DNA of 64,000 nucleotides, taken from positions 1,922,001 to 1,986,000 of the forward strand of contig NZ_OY776223.1 in the NCBI RefSeq assembly GCF_963675395.1, in the 5' to 3' direction. The stretch's first letter is position 1; every line of letters starts with the position of its first letter. Source of the stretch: an uncultured Vibrio sp. (GTDB lineage Bacteria; Pseudomonadota; Gammaproteobacteria; Enterobacterales; Vibrionaceae). The notes beneath the pieces are model-generated. The model made no database searches, had not been told where the DNA came from, and saw only the letters and a program-made list of their open reading frames with translations. The position numbers and the translations under genes are program-made. Positions 9,622 through 16,692 of the stretch are shown here, piece by piece.

Positions 9622-9629
9622 GTGAAACT
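9614..9629. promoter_or_regulatory. parS-like site 2 (15/16), over the bufB start
   Basis: TGTTTCACGTGAAACT keeps the full 14-bp GTTTCACGTGAAAC palindrome and differs from the consensus only at the last base. Unlike site 1 it overlaps a gene start: the GTG start codon of bufB lies inside the palindrome and its ribosome-binding site is adjacent, so ParB binding and bufB expression could interfere. Confidence 0.85.
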
Positions 9630-9661
9630 CCTTTTCCAAACGAGACTAAGCCAAAAGAGAA

Positions 9662-9688
9662 GGGTGTGTGGGTTGAGCATACACACCC
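9662..9688 (-). terminator. Hairpin between bufA and bufB (probable attenuator)
   Basis: GGGTGTGT (9662-9669) pairs with ACACACCC (9681-9688). On the minus strand the stem is followed by TTCTCTTTT, a weak U tract. Position between precursor and enzyme genes suggests partial termination that keeps precursor in excess over modification enzymes. Confidence 0.65.
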
Positions 9689-9710
9689 TAGTCATCCCCG
9701 TAGGGATAAT

Positions 9711-9971
9711 TTACGAAGAGGTGGTACTACCGCCTGCCAATTTGTCGCACAAACCTTTTGGTACCACGACAAAGGCGTCTTTTTGGCTGTCTTGCTTAGC
9801 GGTGCCGGCACAAGAGCTGTTTTTAGTTGCACAGTCATTTTTGCCCGCTTTCGCCACACCAAAGCATTTTTCTTGTTCGGCTGCAACGGCAGAAGTTGCA
9901 GTCAGCATCGTGCCTCCTAAAGCGATAAGACCCGTAACCGCAGCAGCAACAGCAAGATTCGAAGTTTTCAT
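9711..9971 (-). CDS. bufA: Bufferin-type precursor peptide (DUF2282), BufA-like
   Basis: 86 residues, start at 9971 preceded by GAGGAAATT. Residues 1-31 form a signal peptide (hydrophobic, ending SAVAA), leaving a mature part of about 55 residues with four cysteines (Cys36, Cys47, Cys54, Cys75) in the spacing EKCFGVAKAGKNDC, SSCAGT and VPKGLCDKLAGG. These are the DUF2282 signatures of bufferins, periplasmic copper-sequestering peptides first characterised in Caulobacter. It is the first gene of the minus-strand bufABCD set and is divergent from uvrD. The family assignment is strong; copper binding in this organism is inferred. Confidence 0.88.
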   Translation of the reverse strand: MKTSNLAVAAAVTGLIALGGTMLTATSAVAAEQEKCFGVAKAGKNDCATKNSSCAGTAKQDSQKDAFVVVPKGLCDKLAGGSTTSS

Positions 9972-10073
9972 AACAATTTCCTCTGAGTGATTTCCTTTAC
10001 TTCCAGTAAGCAAGAAGGTACGACACCGTGTTGGTCGGTATTTGTCCACTTGCTTAATTTATGAGATAGGAAG

Positions 10074-10114
10074 GAGAGGCAAAAACTTTCAGTGAAATTG
10101 GCGGTTAGCCTCTC
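10074..10114. other. Inverted repeat in the bufA upstream region
   Basis: GAGAGGC (10074-10080) is the reverse complement of GCCTCTC (10108-10114), with 27 bases between. It lies 100-145 bases before the bufA start, in the 280-bp gap shared with uvrD. It could be an operator or a 5' UTR stem; no promoter hexamers for bufA are convincing. Confidence 0.35.
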
Positions 10115-10188
10115 TTTTGGCTGCTCTTTTCTTATAACTGACTGAACAAGTGAGCAAAAAAACAACGAATTTTTTATCAAGTTTTGTC

Positions 10189-10209
10189 TAAACAGCGCCC
10201 AGCTGTTTA
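10189..10209. promoter_or_regulatory. Perfect inverted repeat immediately upstream of the uvrD -10 hexamer
   Basis: TAAACAGC-GCCCA-GCTGTTTA is an exact 8-bp inverted repeat. It ends three bases before TATAAT at 10213-10218, a likely -10 element of uvrD, so a bound dimer would occlude RNA polymerase. It is not a LexA box: the half-sites point the wrong way for CTG-N10-CAG. Confidence 0.6.
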
Positions 10210-10251
10210 GGTTATAATCGGTTTTTATGTATAAATAACCAGTAGCTCATC

Positions 10252-12426
10252 ATGATGGATCCATCTCTATTACTCGACGGTTTAAACGATAAACAGCGTG
10301 AAGCCGTTGCAGCACCTCTAGAAAACTTACTCGTCCTTGCTGGTGCAGGAAGTGGTAAGACTCGCGTTCTTGTTCACCGAATCGCTTGGTTGATGTCTGT
10401 AGAACAAGCTTCTCCATTTTCAATCATGTCAGTAACCTTTACTAACAAAGCGGCAGCGGAAATGCGTGGCCGTATTGAAGAGTTGATGATGGGCAGTGCG
10501 TCAGGCATGTGGAATGGTACTTTCCATGGTATTTGTCATCGTATCCTGCGGGCGCACTATCTTGATGCCAAGCTACCGGAAGATTTTCAGATCATCGACA
10601 GTGATGACCAGCAGCGTTTGATTAAGCGCTTGATCAAAGCACAAAACCTGGATGAAAAGCAGTGGCCTGCACGTCAGGTAGGTTGGTGGATCAACGGCAA
10701 GAAGGATGAAGGTTTACGTCCGGCTCATATCGATGCCTATCATGATCCAGTGACCAAAACTTACCTGCAGTTATATACCGCGTATCAGGAAGCGTGTGAT
10801 CGCGCTGGTTTGGTCGACTTTGCGGAAATCTTGCTTCGCGCTCATGAGCTACTGCGCGATAACAAGTTTGTCCGCGAGCATTACCAGGCGCGCTTTAAGC
10901 ACATTTTGGTCGACGAGTTTCAGGATACCAACAACATTCAATACGCTTGGCTACGCATGATGGCGGGGCCTGATTGTCATGTGATGATTGTGGGCGATGA
11001 TGACCAGTCTATTTATGGCTGGCGTGGTGCGAAAGTGGAGAACATTGAAAAGTTTACGCGTGAGTTCCCAAGTGTCAGCACCATTCGTCTTGAACAAAAT
11101 TACCGTTCAACTAAAACGATTCTAGAAGCGTCGAACGCCCTGATTACCAACAATACCGAACGCATGGGTAAAGAGCTTTGGACGGATGGGGTCGTTGGCG
11201 ATCCAATCTCGATCTATAGTGCTTACAACGAGCTGGACGAAGCCCGTTTTGCCGTAACTAAAATTAAAGAGTGGCAAGATAAGGGCGGGGTCCTTAATGA
11301 TGCCGCAATGCTTTACCGCAATAATGCCCAGTCTCGTGTTCTGGAAGAAGCGTTAATTCAAGCAGGCCTTCCATACCGTATTTATGGTGGTATGCGATTC
11401 TTCGAACGTCAGGAAATCAGAGATGCATTGAGCTACCTGCGTTTGATGGCCAACCGCAACGATGATGCAGCATTTGAGCGAGTAGTGAACACACCGACGC
11501 GTGGCTTAGGGGATAAGACACTTGAGACGATTCGTCGTGCCGCTCGTGATCGCGGCTGCACCATGTGGGAAGCCAGTGTCGCGATGCTGGATGAGAAAGT
11601 GCTATCCGGTCGAGCAGCAGGCGCATTGAGTCGTTTTATCGAACTCATCACGGCGTTGGAAGATGATACGCTGGAGATGCCTCTGCACGAGCAAACAGAC
11701 CATGTGATCAAATACTCTGGGTTGTTTGCCATGTATGAGCAAGAAAAGGGCGAGAAGTCCAAAGCGCGTATTGAGAACTTGGAAGAACTAGTGACAGCGA
11801 CCCGTCAGTTTGAGAAACCTGAAGAAGCGGAAGAGATGTCTCTGCTTACTGCATTCCTGACTCATGCTGCGCTTGAAGCTGGAGAGGGACAAGCCGATGA
11901 GTTTGAAGATGCGGTGCAATTGATGACTTTGCACAGTGCAAAAGGGCTGGAGTTCCCATTAGTGTTCATGGTCGGCGTGGAAGAAGGCATGTTCCCAAGC
12001 CAGATGTCCGCTGAAGAAGCCGGGCGTTTAGAAGAAGAGCGTCGCCTGTGCTATGTCGGTATGACGCGCGCAATGCAGAAACTCTACATCACCTATGCCG
12101 AAATGCGTCGTTTATATGGCCAGGACAAGTACCACAAGCCATCACGCTTTATTCGTGAACTGCCTGAAACCTGCTTGGATGAAGTCCGCATGAAAGCACA
12201 AGTCAGTCGTCCGTCGACGAGCGGTCGTTTTAGTCAGAGTGCAGTCAAAGAGAACTTCAATGAGACTGGTTTTTCGCTAGGTGCTCGCGTGATGCATCCT
12301 AAGTTTGGAGAGGGCACCATCATTAACTTTGAAGGCAGTGGCCCACAAAGCCGAGTGCAAATTGCCTTCAATGGCGAAGGTATTAAGTGGTTAGTGACCG
12401 CTTATGCAAGACTTGAGAAGCTTTAA
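10252..12426 (+). CDS. uvrD: UvrD, DNA helicase II
   Basis: 724-residue superfamily 1 3'-5' helicase used in nucleotide excision and mismatch repair. All helicase motifs are visible: Walker A AGAGSGKTRV (motif I), VTFTNKAAAEM (Ia), LVDEFQDTN (II), VGDDDQSIYGWRGA (III), LEQNYRS (IV), LMTLHSAKGLEFPLVF (V) and RLCYVGMTRA (VI). The C-terminal tail ends in the Tudor-like segment GARVMHPKFGEGTI. Length equals E. coli UvrD (720). Two ATGs (10252, 10255) are possible. In E. coli uvrD sits after xerC-yigB; here those genes are 42 kb away. Confidence 0.97.
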   Translation: MMDPSLLLDGLNDKQREAVAAPLENLLVLAGAGSGKTRVLVHRIAWLMSVEQASPFSIMSVTFTNKAAAEMRGRIEELMMGSASGMWNGTFHGICHRILRAHYLDAKLPEDFQIIDSDDQQRLIKRLIKAQNLDEKQWPARQVGWWINGKKDEGLRPAHIDAYHDPVTKTYLQLYTAYQEACDRAGLVDFAEILLRAHELLRDNKFVREHYQARFKHILVDEFQDTNNIQYAWLRMMAGPDCHVMIVGDDDQSIYGWRGAKVENIEKFTREFPSVSTIRLEQNYRSTKTILEASNALITNNTERMGKELWTDGVVGDPISIYSAYNELDEARFAVTKIKEWQDKGGVLNDAAMLYRNNAQSRVLEEALIQAGLPYRIYGGMRFFERQEIRDALSYLRLMANRNDDAAFERVVNTPTRGLGDKTLETIRRAARDRGCTMWEASVAMLDEKVLSGRAAGALSRFIELITALEDDTLEMPLHEQTDHVIKYSGLFAMYEQEKGEKSKARIENLEELVTATRQFEKPEEAEEMSLLTAFLTHAALEAGEGQADEFEDAVQLMTLHSAKGLEFPLVFMVGVEEGMFPSQMSAEEAGRLEEERRLCYVGMTRAMQKLYITYAEMRRLYGQDKYHKPSRFIRELPETCLDEVRMKAQVSRPSTSGRFSQSAVKENFNETGFSLGARVMHPKFGEGTIINFEGSGPQSRVQIAFNGEGIKWLVTAYARLEKL

Positions 12427-12451
12427 GGCCTCTCAATAAATAGCAAAAGTT

Positions 12452-12475
12452 AGAGCTGCTTCGGCGGCTCTTGTT
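12452..12475 (+). terminator. Terminator after uvrD
   Basis: AGAGCTGC-TTCG-GCGGCTCT, an 8-bp stem capped by a stable TTCG tetraloop, followed by TGTTCT. The U tract is weak. Confidence 0.6.
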
Positions 12476-12559
12476 CTATCGGGCGCTTTTTAACATAAGG
12501 CTTATTGCGTTAGGTGAACTATTACCTGATAAGTGACCGTCTGACGGGAATTTCAGGCA

Positions 12560-12978
12560 AAGAAAAACCCCGAGGGCTTACGCCCGTCGGGGTTATAGTC
12601 TTACTCGCAGCAATCCAGCTACTAAAAGTGCTCCATGCATCAAATCCATGATAGTGTGCTGATTCCTTCAGCTTATTCCTTTCGTCGCCTTCCTAGCGGT
12701 GTCCTTGACCTGATCCTGGTCTGCTAACAATCCTCGTTAGCTCTCATCACTTGTTCCCTGAGCGGTGTCCCTGACATCATCCTGATGTTCAATCCTTGCC
12801 TCGTCCAGAGGTGTCCATTTCCCGTCCTTAGTAGCAACCATCCTAGTCACTATTGATTCCGTTCAATGTCCAGTTTTGCATTCCATGCCCGACTATTCAT
12901 CCTGAATAACCGTTTCTTCTTCCTGAAGTCTACCAAATCCTTGGTAATTCCTGTTCCGTGTCAGCATCCTTCCGACAG
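12560..12978 (-). ncRNA. CsrB-family regulatory RNA (CsrA-sequestering)
   Basis: About 420 nt on the minus strand between uvrD and ggt. By my count the minus strand carries 28 GGA triplets here, most as AGGA or AAGGA, many in loops of short hairpins: GACC-AGGATCA-GGTC, CATC-AGGAT-GATG, ATTC-AGGAT-GAAT and TACCAA-GGA-TTTGGTA. This is the hallmark of RNAs that titrate the translational regulator CsrA (RsmA). It starts downstream of a promoter-like pair (see 12984) and ends at a strong hairpin with five Us. Vibrios have several paralogs (CsrB, CsrC, CsrD); I cannot tell which this is. Expression is expected to depend on VarS/VarA. Confidence 0.88.
12563..12593 (-). terminator. Terminator of the CsrB-type RNA
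   Basis: On the minus strand AACCCCGA-c-GGGC-GTAA-GCCC-t-CGGGGTT followed by TTTTTC, a long GC-rich stem with a U tract. It converges on uvrD. Confidence 0.9.
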
Positions 12979-12983
12979 GTTTA

Positions 12984-13011
12984 ATATTACGGTTTTTATG
13001 CATCTCGGCAA
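12984..13011 (-). promoter_or_regulatory. Predicted promoter of the CsrB-type RNA
   Basis: Minus-strand TTGCCG (13011-13006) and TAATAT (12989-12984) are separated by 16 bp, placing the start near 12978, just before the first AAGGA motif. Upstream of it, CACACAT and ATGTGTA arms (about 13055-13088) could belong to a VarA site, but the match is not clear. Confidence 0.5.
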
Positions 13012-13130
13012 TGGTGGAAATTCACATTTTTGTTGTTTTAATGCAGCTCAAAATCACACATCCCTTATTATTCAATGTCTTATGTGTATCTGATGGTGCT
13101 TTTTCTACTAAAAAAGCGTGTTTTACCTAA

Positions 13131-13158
13131 CCCTTTGTGCGAGATCTCGCACAAAGGG
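13131..13158. terminator. 28-bp perfect palindrome after ggt
   Basis: CCCTTTGTGCGAGA is followed at once by its exact reverse complement TCTCGCACAAAGGG. It lies 15 bp beyond the ggt stop codon. On the minus strand it is not followed by a U tract, so it may act as a transcript-stabilising or processing hairpin rather than a classical terminator. Confidence 0.6.
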
Positions 13159-13173
13159 GTGGGTCAAAGACTC

Positions 13174-14940
13174 CTAGTTACCGATCGCGACACCTTCACG
13201 GCGTGGATCGGCAGCACCTTCCAGACTATCTGAGGTGATTCGAATGGCATGCAAACCAGAATTCAAATCACGTATTTCTGTGACAAAACCAATCTTTTCT
13301 AACTCTGGTTGTAAGCGGGTGGCCGCAGTACCTTGTTCAATGTCTAACGTGCCAAAGCGGTTGAGTAGTCTTGGCTGATTGATAGCTTGTTGGATATCCA
13401 TATCCCATTGAGTATGAGCAATAATGGTTTGAGCGACGTAACCAATAATACGACTGCCTCCCGGCGAACCAATCGCCATGTAAGGCTTGCCGTCTTTGAG
13501 CATGATCGTCGGAGCCATAGAGGAACGTGGACGTTTACCTGGCTCTAAGCGGTTAGCTATCGGATTTCCATCTTGATGGGTACGGAACGAGAAGTCGGTC
13601 AGTTCGTTGTTGAGTAAAAAACCGCGAACCATTAACCGCGAGCCAAAAGCGTTTTCAATCGTTGTGGTCATGGATACCACATTGCCCTGCTTATCGACGA
13701 TATTGAAATGGCTGGTAGAGGGGAGTTCAATCGACTCATCTATGCTGAGATTCATTGCATGAGACCATGGAGGGTTCCCGGCTACGACTTCTGGCAGTGT
13801 TTTTCCGATTTTAATCAATGCTGCTCGCTGCTTTAGATAGTCTGAGTCCAATAATCCTTCGATGGGCAGCGGTACATAGTCTTGGTCAGCCATGTACTTG
13901 CCGCGATCAGCGAAGGCGAGGCGAGAGGCATCTGCAATCACTTGCCAAGATTTGGCACTTTCTGCGCCCCAACCTTTGAGATCGTACTGCTCACTGATTG
14001 CCAGAATCTGTCCCACCGTTAATGCGCCAGAACTTGGTGGTCCCATACCGCAGACATCATAGCTTTGATAAGCGACACACACGGGGTCGCGCTGCTTGAT
14101 TTGGTAGGTATCAAAGTCTGACTGCGCGAGTACACCCGGATTTCCCGGCGCGTTTTGTACGGTATTAATAATGTCCTGAGCGATATCACCTTGGTAAAAG
14201 GCCATGGCACCTTTATCTGCAATCGCCGTTAAAGTTTGCGCGTATTGGGGATTTTTAAGCGTTGTTCCCGCAGCTTTGGGTGAACCATCTTGATTAAAGA
14301 AATAGGCTTTGGTCGCGGGGAAGCGTGATAGACGTTCCGCGTCAGTGTCTATCAGGCTTGCAAGTCGGGGGCTGATGCTAAATCCTTGTTCAGCAAGTTT
14401 GATAACAGGCTGAATGATCTTTTTCCATTCTAACTTGCCGTACTGTTGGTGAGTGTCCCATAAGAGTTTTACTGTTCCTGGGGTGCCAACGGAGCGACCG
14501 CCAACAACGGCATCATAAAACTGCAGGGGCTGGCCGTTGTCATCCTGAAACAATTGCGGAGTGGCGGCTAACGGTGCAGTTTCTCGGCCATCAAAGGTGG
14601 TGAGCTTTTGCTTGTCGTTATCCCAATACACCAAAAATGCGCCGCCTCCGATACCTGAGGACTGGGGCTCAACTAAGCCAAGCATCAACTGAATTGCCAC
14701 CATGGCATCTATCGCATTGCCGCCTTGTTCAATTACGTCGGCGCCCGCTTGTGTTGCAATCGGATTTGCGGCCGTAACCATAAAGTTTTTGGCTGTTACC
14801 AGCTGCTTTTGTTCTACGCCGGTGCTTTGCTCTGGGGCCACTGCATCCGTGGCTTGATTGGCGAAGGCTTGGCTCGTCAGGGTTAAAGGGGAAGTGAGGA
14901 AAAGGCCCGTAGTGACGAGCCGATTGAACGTCGATTGCAT
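13174..14940 (-). CDS. ggt: Gamma-glutamyltranspeptidase
   Basis: 588 residues with an N-terminal signal peptide (about 1-27, ending SQAFA), so periplasmic. It hydrolyses glutathione and related gamma-glutamyl compounds. The precursor self-cleaves at the Thr of STSHFNIVDKQGN, which becomes the nucleophile of the small subunit. GGNAIDAMVA and SSGIGGGAFLVYW in the large subunit, and PRSSMAPT and GSPGGSRI in the small, are family motifs. Monocistronic, with the CsrB-type RNA downstream on the same strand. Confidence 0.95.
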   Translation of the reverse strand: MQSTFNRLVTTGLFLTSPLTLTSQAFANQATDAVAPEQSTGVEQKQLVTAKNFMVTAANPIATQAGADVIEQGGNAIDAMVAIQLMLGLVEPQSSGIGGGAFLVYWDNDKQKLTTFDGRETAPLAATPQLFQDDNGQPLQFYDAVVGGRSVGTPGTVKLLWDTHQQYGKLEWKKIIQPVIKLAEQGFSISPRLASLIDTDAERLSRFPATKAYFFNQDGSPKAAGTTLKNPQYAQTLTAIADKGAMAFYQGDIAQDIINTVQNAPGNPGVLAQSDFDTYQIKQRDPVCVAYQSYDVCGMGPPSSGALTVGQILAISEQYDLKGWGAESAKSWQVIADASRLAFADRGKYMADQDYVPLPIEGLLDSDYLKQRAALIKIGKTLPEVVAGNPPWSHAMNLSIDESIELPSTSHFNIVDKQGNVVSMTTTIENAFGSRLMVRGFLLNNELTDFSFRTHQDGNPIANRLEPGKRPRSSMAPTIMLKDGKPYMAIGSPGGSRIIGYVAQTIIAHTQWDMDIQQAINQPRLLNRFGTLDIEQGTAATRLQPELEKIGFVTEIRDLNSGLHAIRITSDSLEGAADPRREGVAIGN

Positions 14941-15049
14941 GATGACTCTCCATGTTACCAGTTGAATATCCAGCTTGGCAGCGATGGAGAGGATCGTCGA
15001 GTAAGCGGTCTTAGAAATGTCGGTTGTGCGACGCTTTTAAATCAGCCAG

Positions 15050-15727
15050 TTACACCGTAAAGGTACGGATGGTTTGCAGTAAGATGCTGCCACCGACTAG
15101 CGTGAACACCACACCGCATAAACCATCGATGTAAATACCGGCTTGTTGTAATCTGCGCTTCAATCTTTGTGTAGAGAGCATCCAGGCCAGGCTGGAAAAC
15201 CAAAGTAGCGATAAACCAAATAGAATTACCAGGGCGATGCCTTTACCCGTAACAGACATGCCAGCAGGAACCAAACTCGACATTAAGCTGACGAAAAATA
15301 CTAAGGCTTTTGGATTCAGAATGTTGGTCGCAAAACCCTTAGTGAAGGCCTGACGTTTATTGTTGATGACGAGGTTCTTCGCTTGATTCGGTTGATCCGA
15401 TGATGGTTGTTTGATCATGGCGATCATGGCGATCATGGCGATCACGGCTCGAAGTGCGCCAATACCTAAATAGAGTAAGTAACTGCCGCCGAGTAGTTGT
15501 AGAACAGAGTACAGCATAGGGTGTTGATGAACGATGTAACTCACGCCTGTCAGGCTAAACAGTGAATGGAGCAAGATGCCAACTGACAGACCTAACGCAA
15601 TGTACAGGCCAGTTTGGCGGCCATGACGCGTGGCGTTTTGCACAACTAAGGCAAAGTCGGGACCAGGACTCATTAAAGCAAGAAAGTGGATGCTGGCCAG
15701 CGTAATTAGGATGGTGGATTCATTCAT
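15050..15727 (-). CDS. LysE/RhtB-family amino-acid exporter
   Basis: 225 residues (start at 15727; a GTG two codons upstream is possible) with about six membrane helices. MSPGPDFALVVQNATRHGRQTGL is the LysE-superfamily signature (residues about 19-41), and NILNPKALVFFVSL the second. A 9-bp tandem repeat encodes MIAMIAMIA in the loop after helix 3. The AraC-type gene 95 bp upstream on the same strand is the probable regulator. Substrate unknown; an amino acid or derivative is likely from the family. Confidence 0.88.
   Translation of the reverse strand: MNESTILITLASIHFLALMSPGPDFALVVQNATRHGRQTGLYIALGLSVGILLHSLFSLTGVSYIVHQHPMLYSVLQLLGGSYLLYLGIGALRAVIAMIAMIAMIKQPSSDQPNQAKNLVINNKRQAFTKGFATNILNPKALVFFVSLMSSLVPAGMSVTGKGIALVILFGLSLLWFSSLAWMLSTQRLKRRLQQAGIYIDGLCGVVFTLVGGSILLQTIRTFTV
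15413..15448. repeat. 9-bp tandem repeat, four copies, inside the LysE-type gene
   Basis: Three exact copies of GATCATGGC and a fourth with one change (GATCACGGC). The unit is a multiple of three, so copy-number change lengthens an (Ile-Ala-Met)n loop without shifting the frame. Confidence 0.9.
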
Positions 15728-15821
15728 AAACACATCTCAAAACATAATGAATAGCGCTTATTGTCGCCATGGGTGGCGTGGTGCGCTTGTAAAAAACTGA
15801 CAGTATTACGTAGAAAGGGCT

Positions 15822-16619
15822 TCAGGGGGTCACTTGCGACGGAGACACGCCGTAAGTCTGTTTAAACGCTTTACTGAAATGTGCCTGATCGTAAAAGCCA
15901 ATTTGATGCGCGACTTCTGTTCCGCAGTATCCTGCCTGAAGTAGCTTCATACCTTGTTCAAGACGAAGTCGTGCGAACCACGCGTAAGGCGTCATTCCTG
16001 TTTGGGCTTTAAAGTGGCGCTGAAATTGGGTTGGGCTTAGCTGGCAGAGTTCGGATAGTGAATCCAGACGAACGGACTGATCGAGATTGGCCATTAAGTA
16101 ATCTTTCAAGGTATTGAGTGACTGTTTCCCCAAGGGGATGACTTTTTTCCTTGCAAGTGATCCATAGCGTTCAAAAAGCGGGTTAAACCCTTCAAATAGT
16201 AGACAATCTTTAGCCAACTGGCTGATATTTTTATGTCTAAGCTGGCTGTGTAAGTTACTAAGTTGTGAAAATATTTGCGGATCAGAGATGATCAGCTCAT
16301 TAAAGCTGATTATTTGACCACTTTGTCTAAGATCAGCTAGATCGCTGAGCAAGTGTGGCTCGATCGAAAACACATTGACTTCGTAGCCGTCAGCTAGCTT
16401 AGATTGACCATCATGTAACTCATCCGGCGGCATAATAACGATTTGTCCGTAGCCGACTTGGTGGTGACTTCCCTGATACTGGAACTTCTGCTCGCCATGC
16501 GTGATCAGACCAAGGTGAAAATCCAGATGGTAATGCTTTTGAAAAGCAAATTTCTGGTATTTCGCCTCAATCAGACTCAGTTGTTCATGGTCGGTCGCGT
16601 AGTATTGAATTTGTTCCAT
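15822..16619 (-). CDS. AraC-family transcriptional regulator
   Basis: 265 residues from the Met at 16619. The N-terminal cupin sensor (HYHLDFHLGLITHGEQKF, GYGQIVIMPPDELHDG) is followed by the double helix-turn-helix of AraC proteins (about 165-262; LSELCQLSPTQFQRHFKAQTG, GFYDQAHFSKAFKQTYG). AraC regulators of this shape are often adjacent to LysE exporters, as here. There is no visible ribosome-binding site, and the rarD terminator ends within ten bases of the start, so the promoter must lie inside or upstream of that hairpin. Confidence 0.88.
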   Translation of the reverse strand: MEQIQYYATDHEQLSLIEAKYQKFAFQKHYHLDFHLGLITHGEQKFQYQGSHHQVGYGQIVIMPPDELHDGQSKLADGYEVNVFSIEPHLLSDLADLRQSGQIISFNELIISDPQIFSQLSNLHSQLRHKNISQLAKDCLLFEGFNPLFERYGSLARKKVIPLGKQSLNTLKDYLMANLDQSVRLDSLSELCQLSPTQFQRHFKAQTGMTPYAWFARLRLEQGMKLLQAGYCGTEVAHQIGFYDQAHFSKAFKQTYGVSPSQVTP

Positions 16620-16626
16620 TACATAC

Positions 16627-16657
16627 AAAAAAGCTTGGTCATTATCTGACCAAGCTT
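16627..16657 (-). terminator. rarD terminator abutting the AraC gene
   Basis: AAGCTTGGTCA (16631-16641) pairs with TGACCAAGCTT (16647-16657); read on the minus strand it is followed by TTTTTT. Perfect 11-bp stem, 5-nt loop. It ends eight bases before the AraC start codon. Confidence 0.9.
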
Positions 16658-16692
16658 ATCTATCAAAGACGGAATTGTCTTGTAAAAAACGA

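Noticed and set aside
10189-10218. LexA (SOS) box at uvrD
   Set aside because: No CTG-N10-CAG fits; the dyad present has half-sites in the opposite orientation.
13050-13090. VarA-type activator box upstream of the CsrB-like RNA
   Set aside because: CACACAT and ATGTGTA arms exist, but spacing and sequence do not match TGTAAG-N6-CTTACA well enough to call.
12866-13093. 75-codon plus-strand frame between uvrD and ggt
   Set aside because: It is antisense to the CsrB-type RNA and its promoter, with low-complexity composition and no ribosome-binding site.
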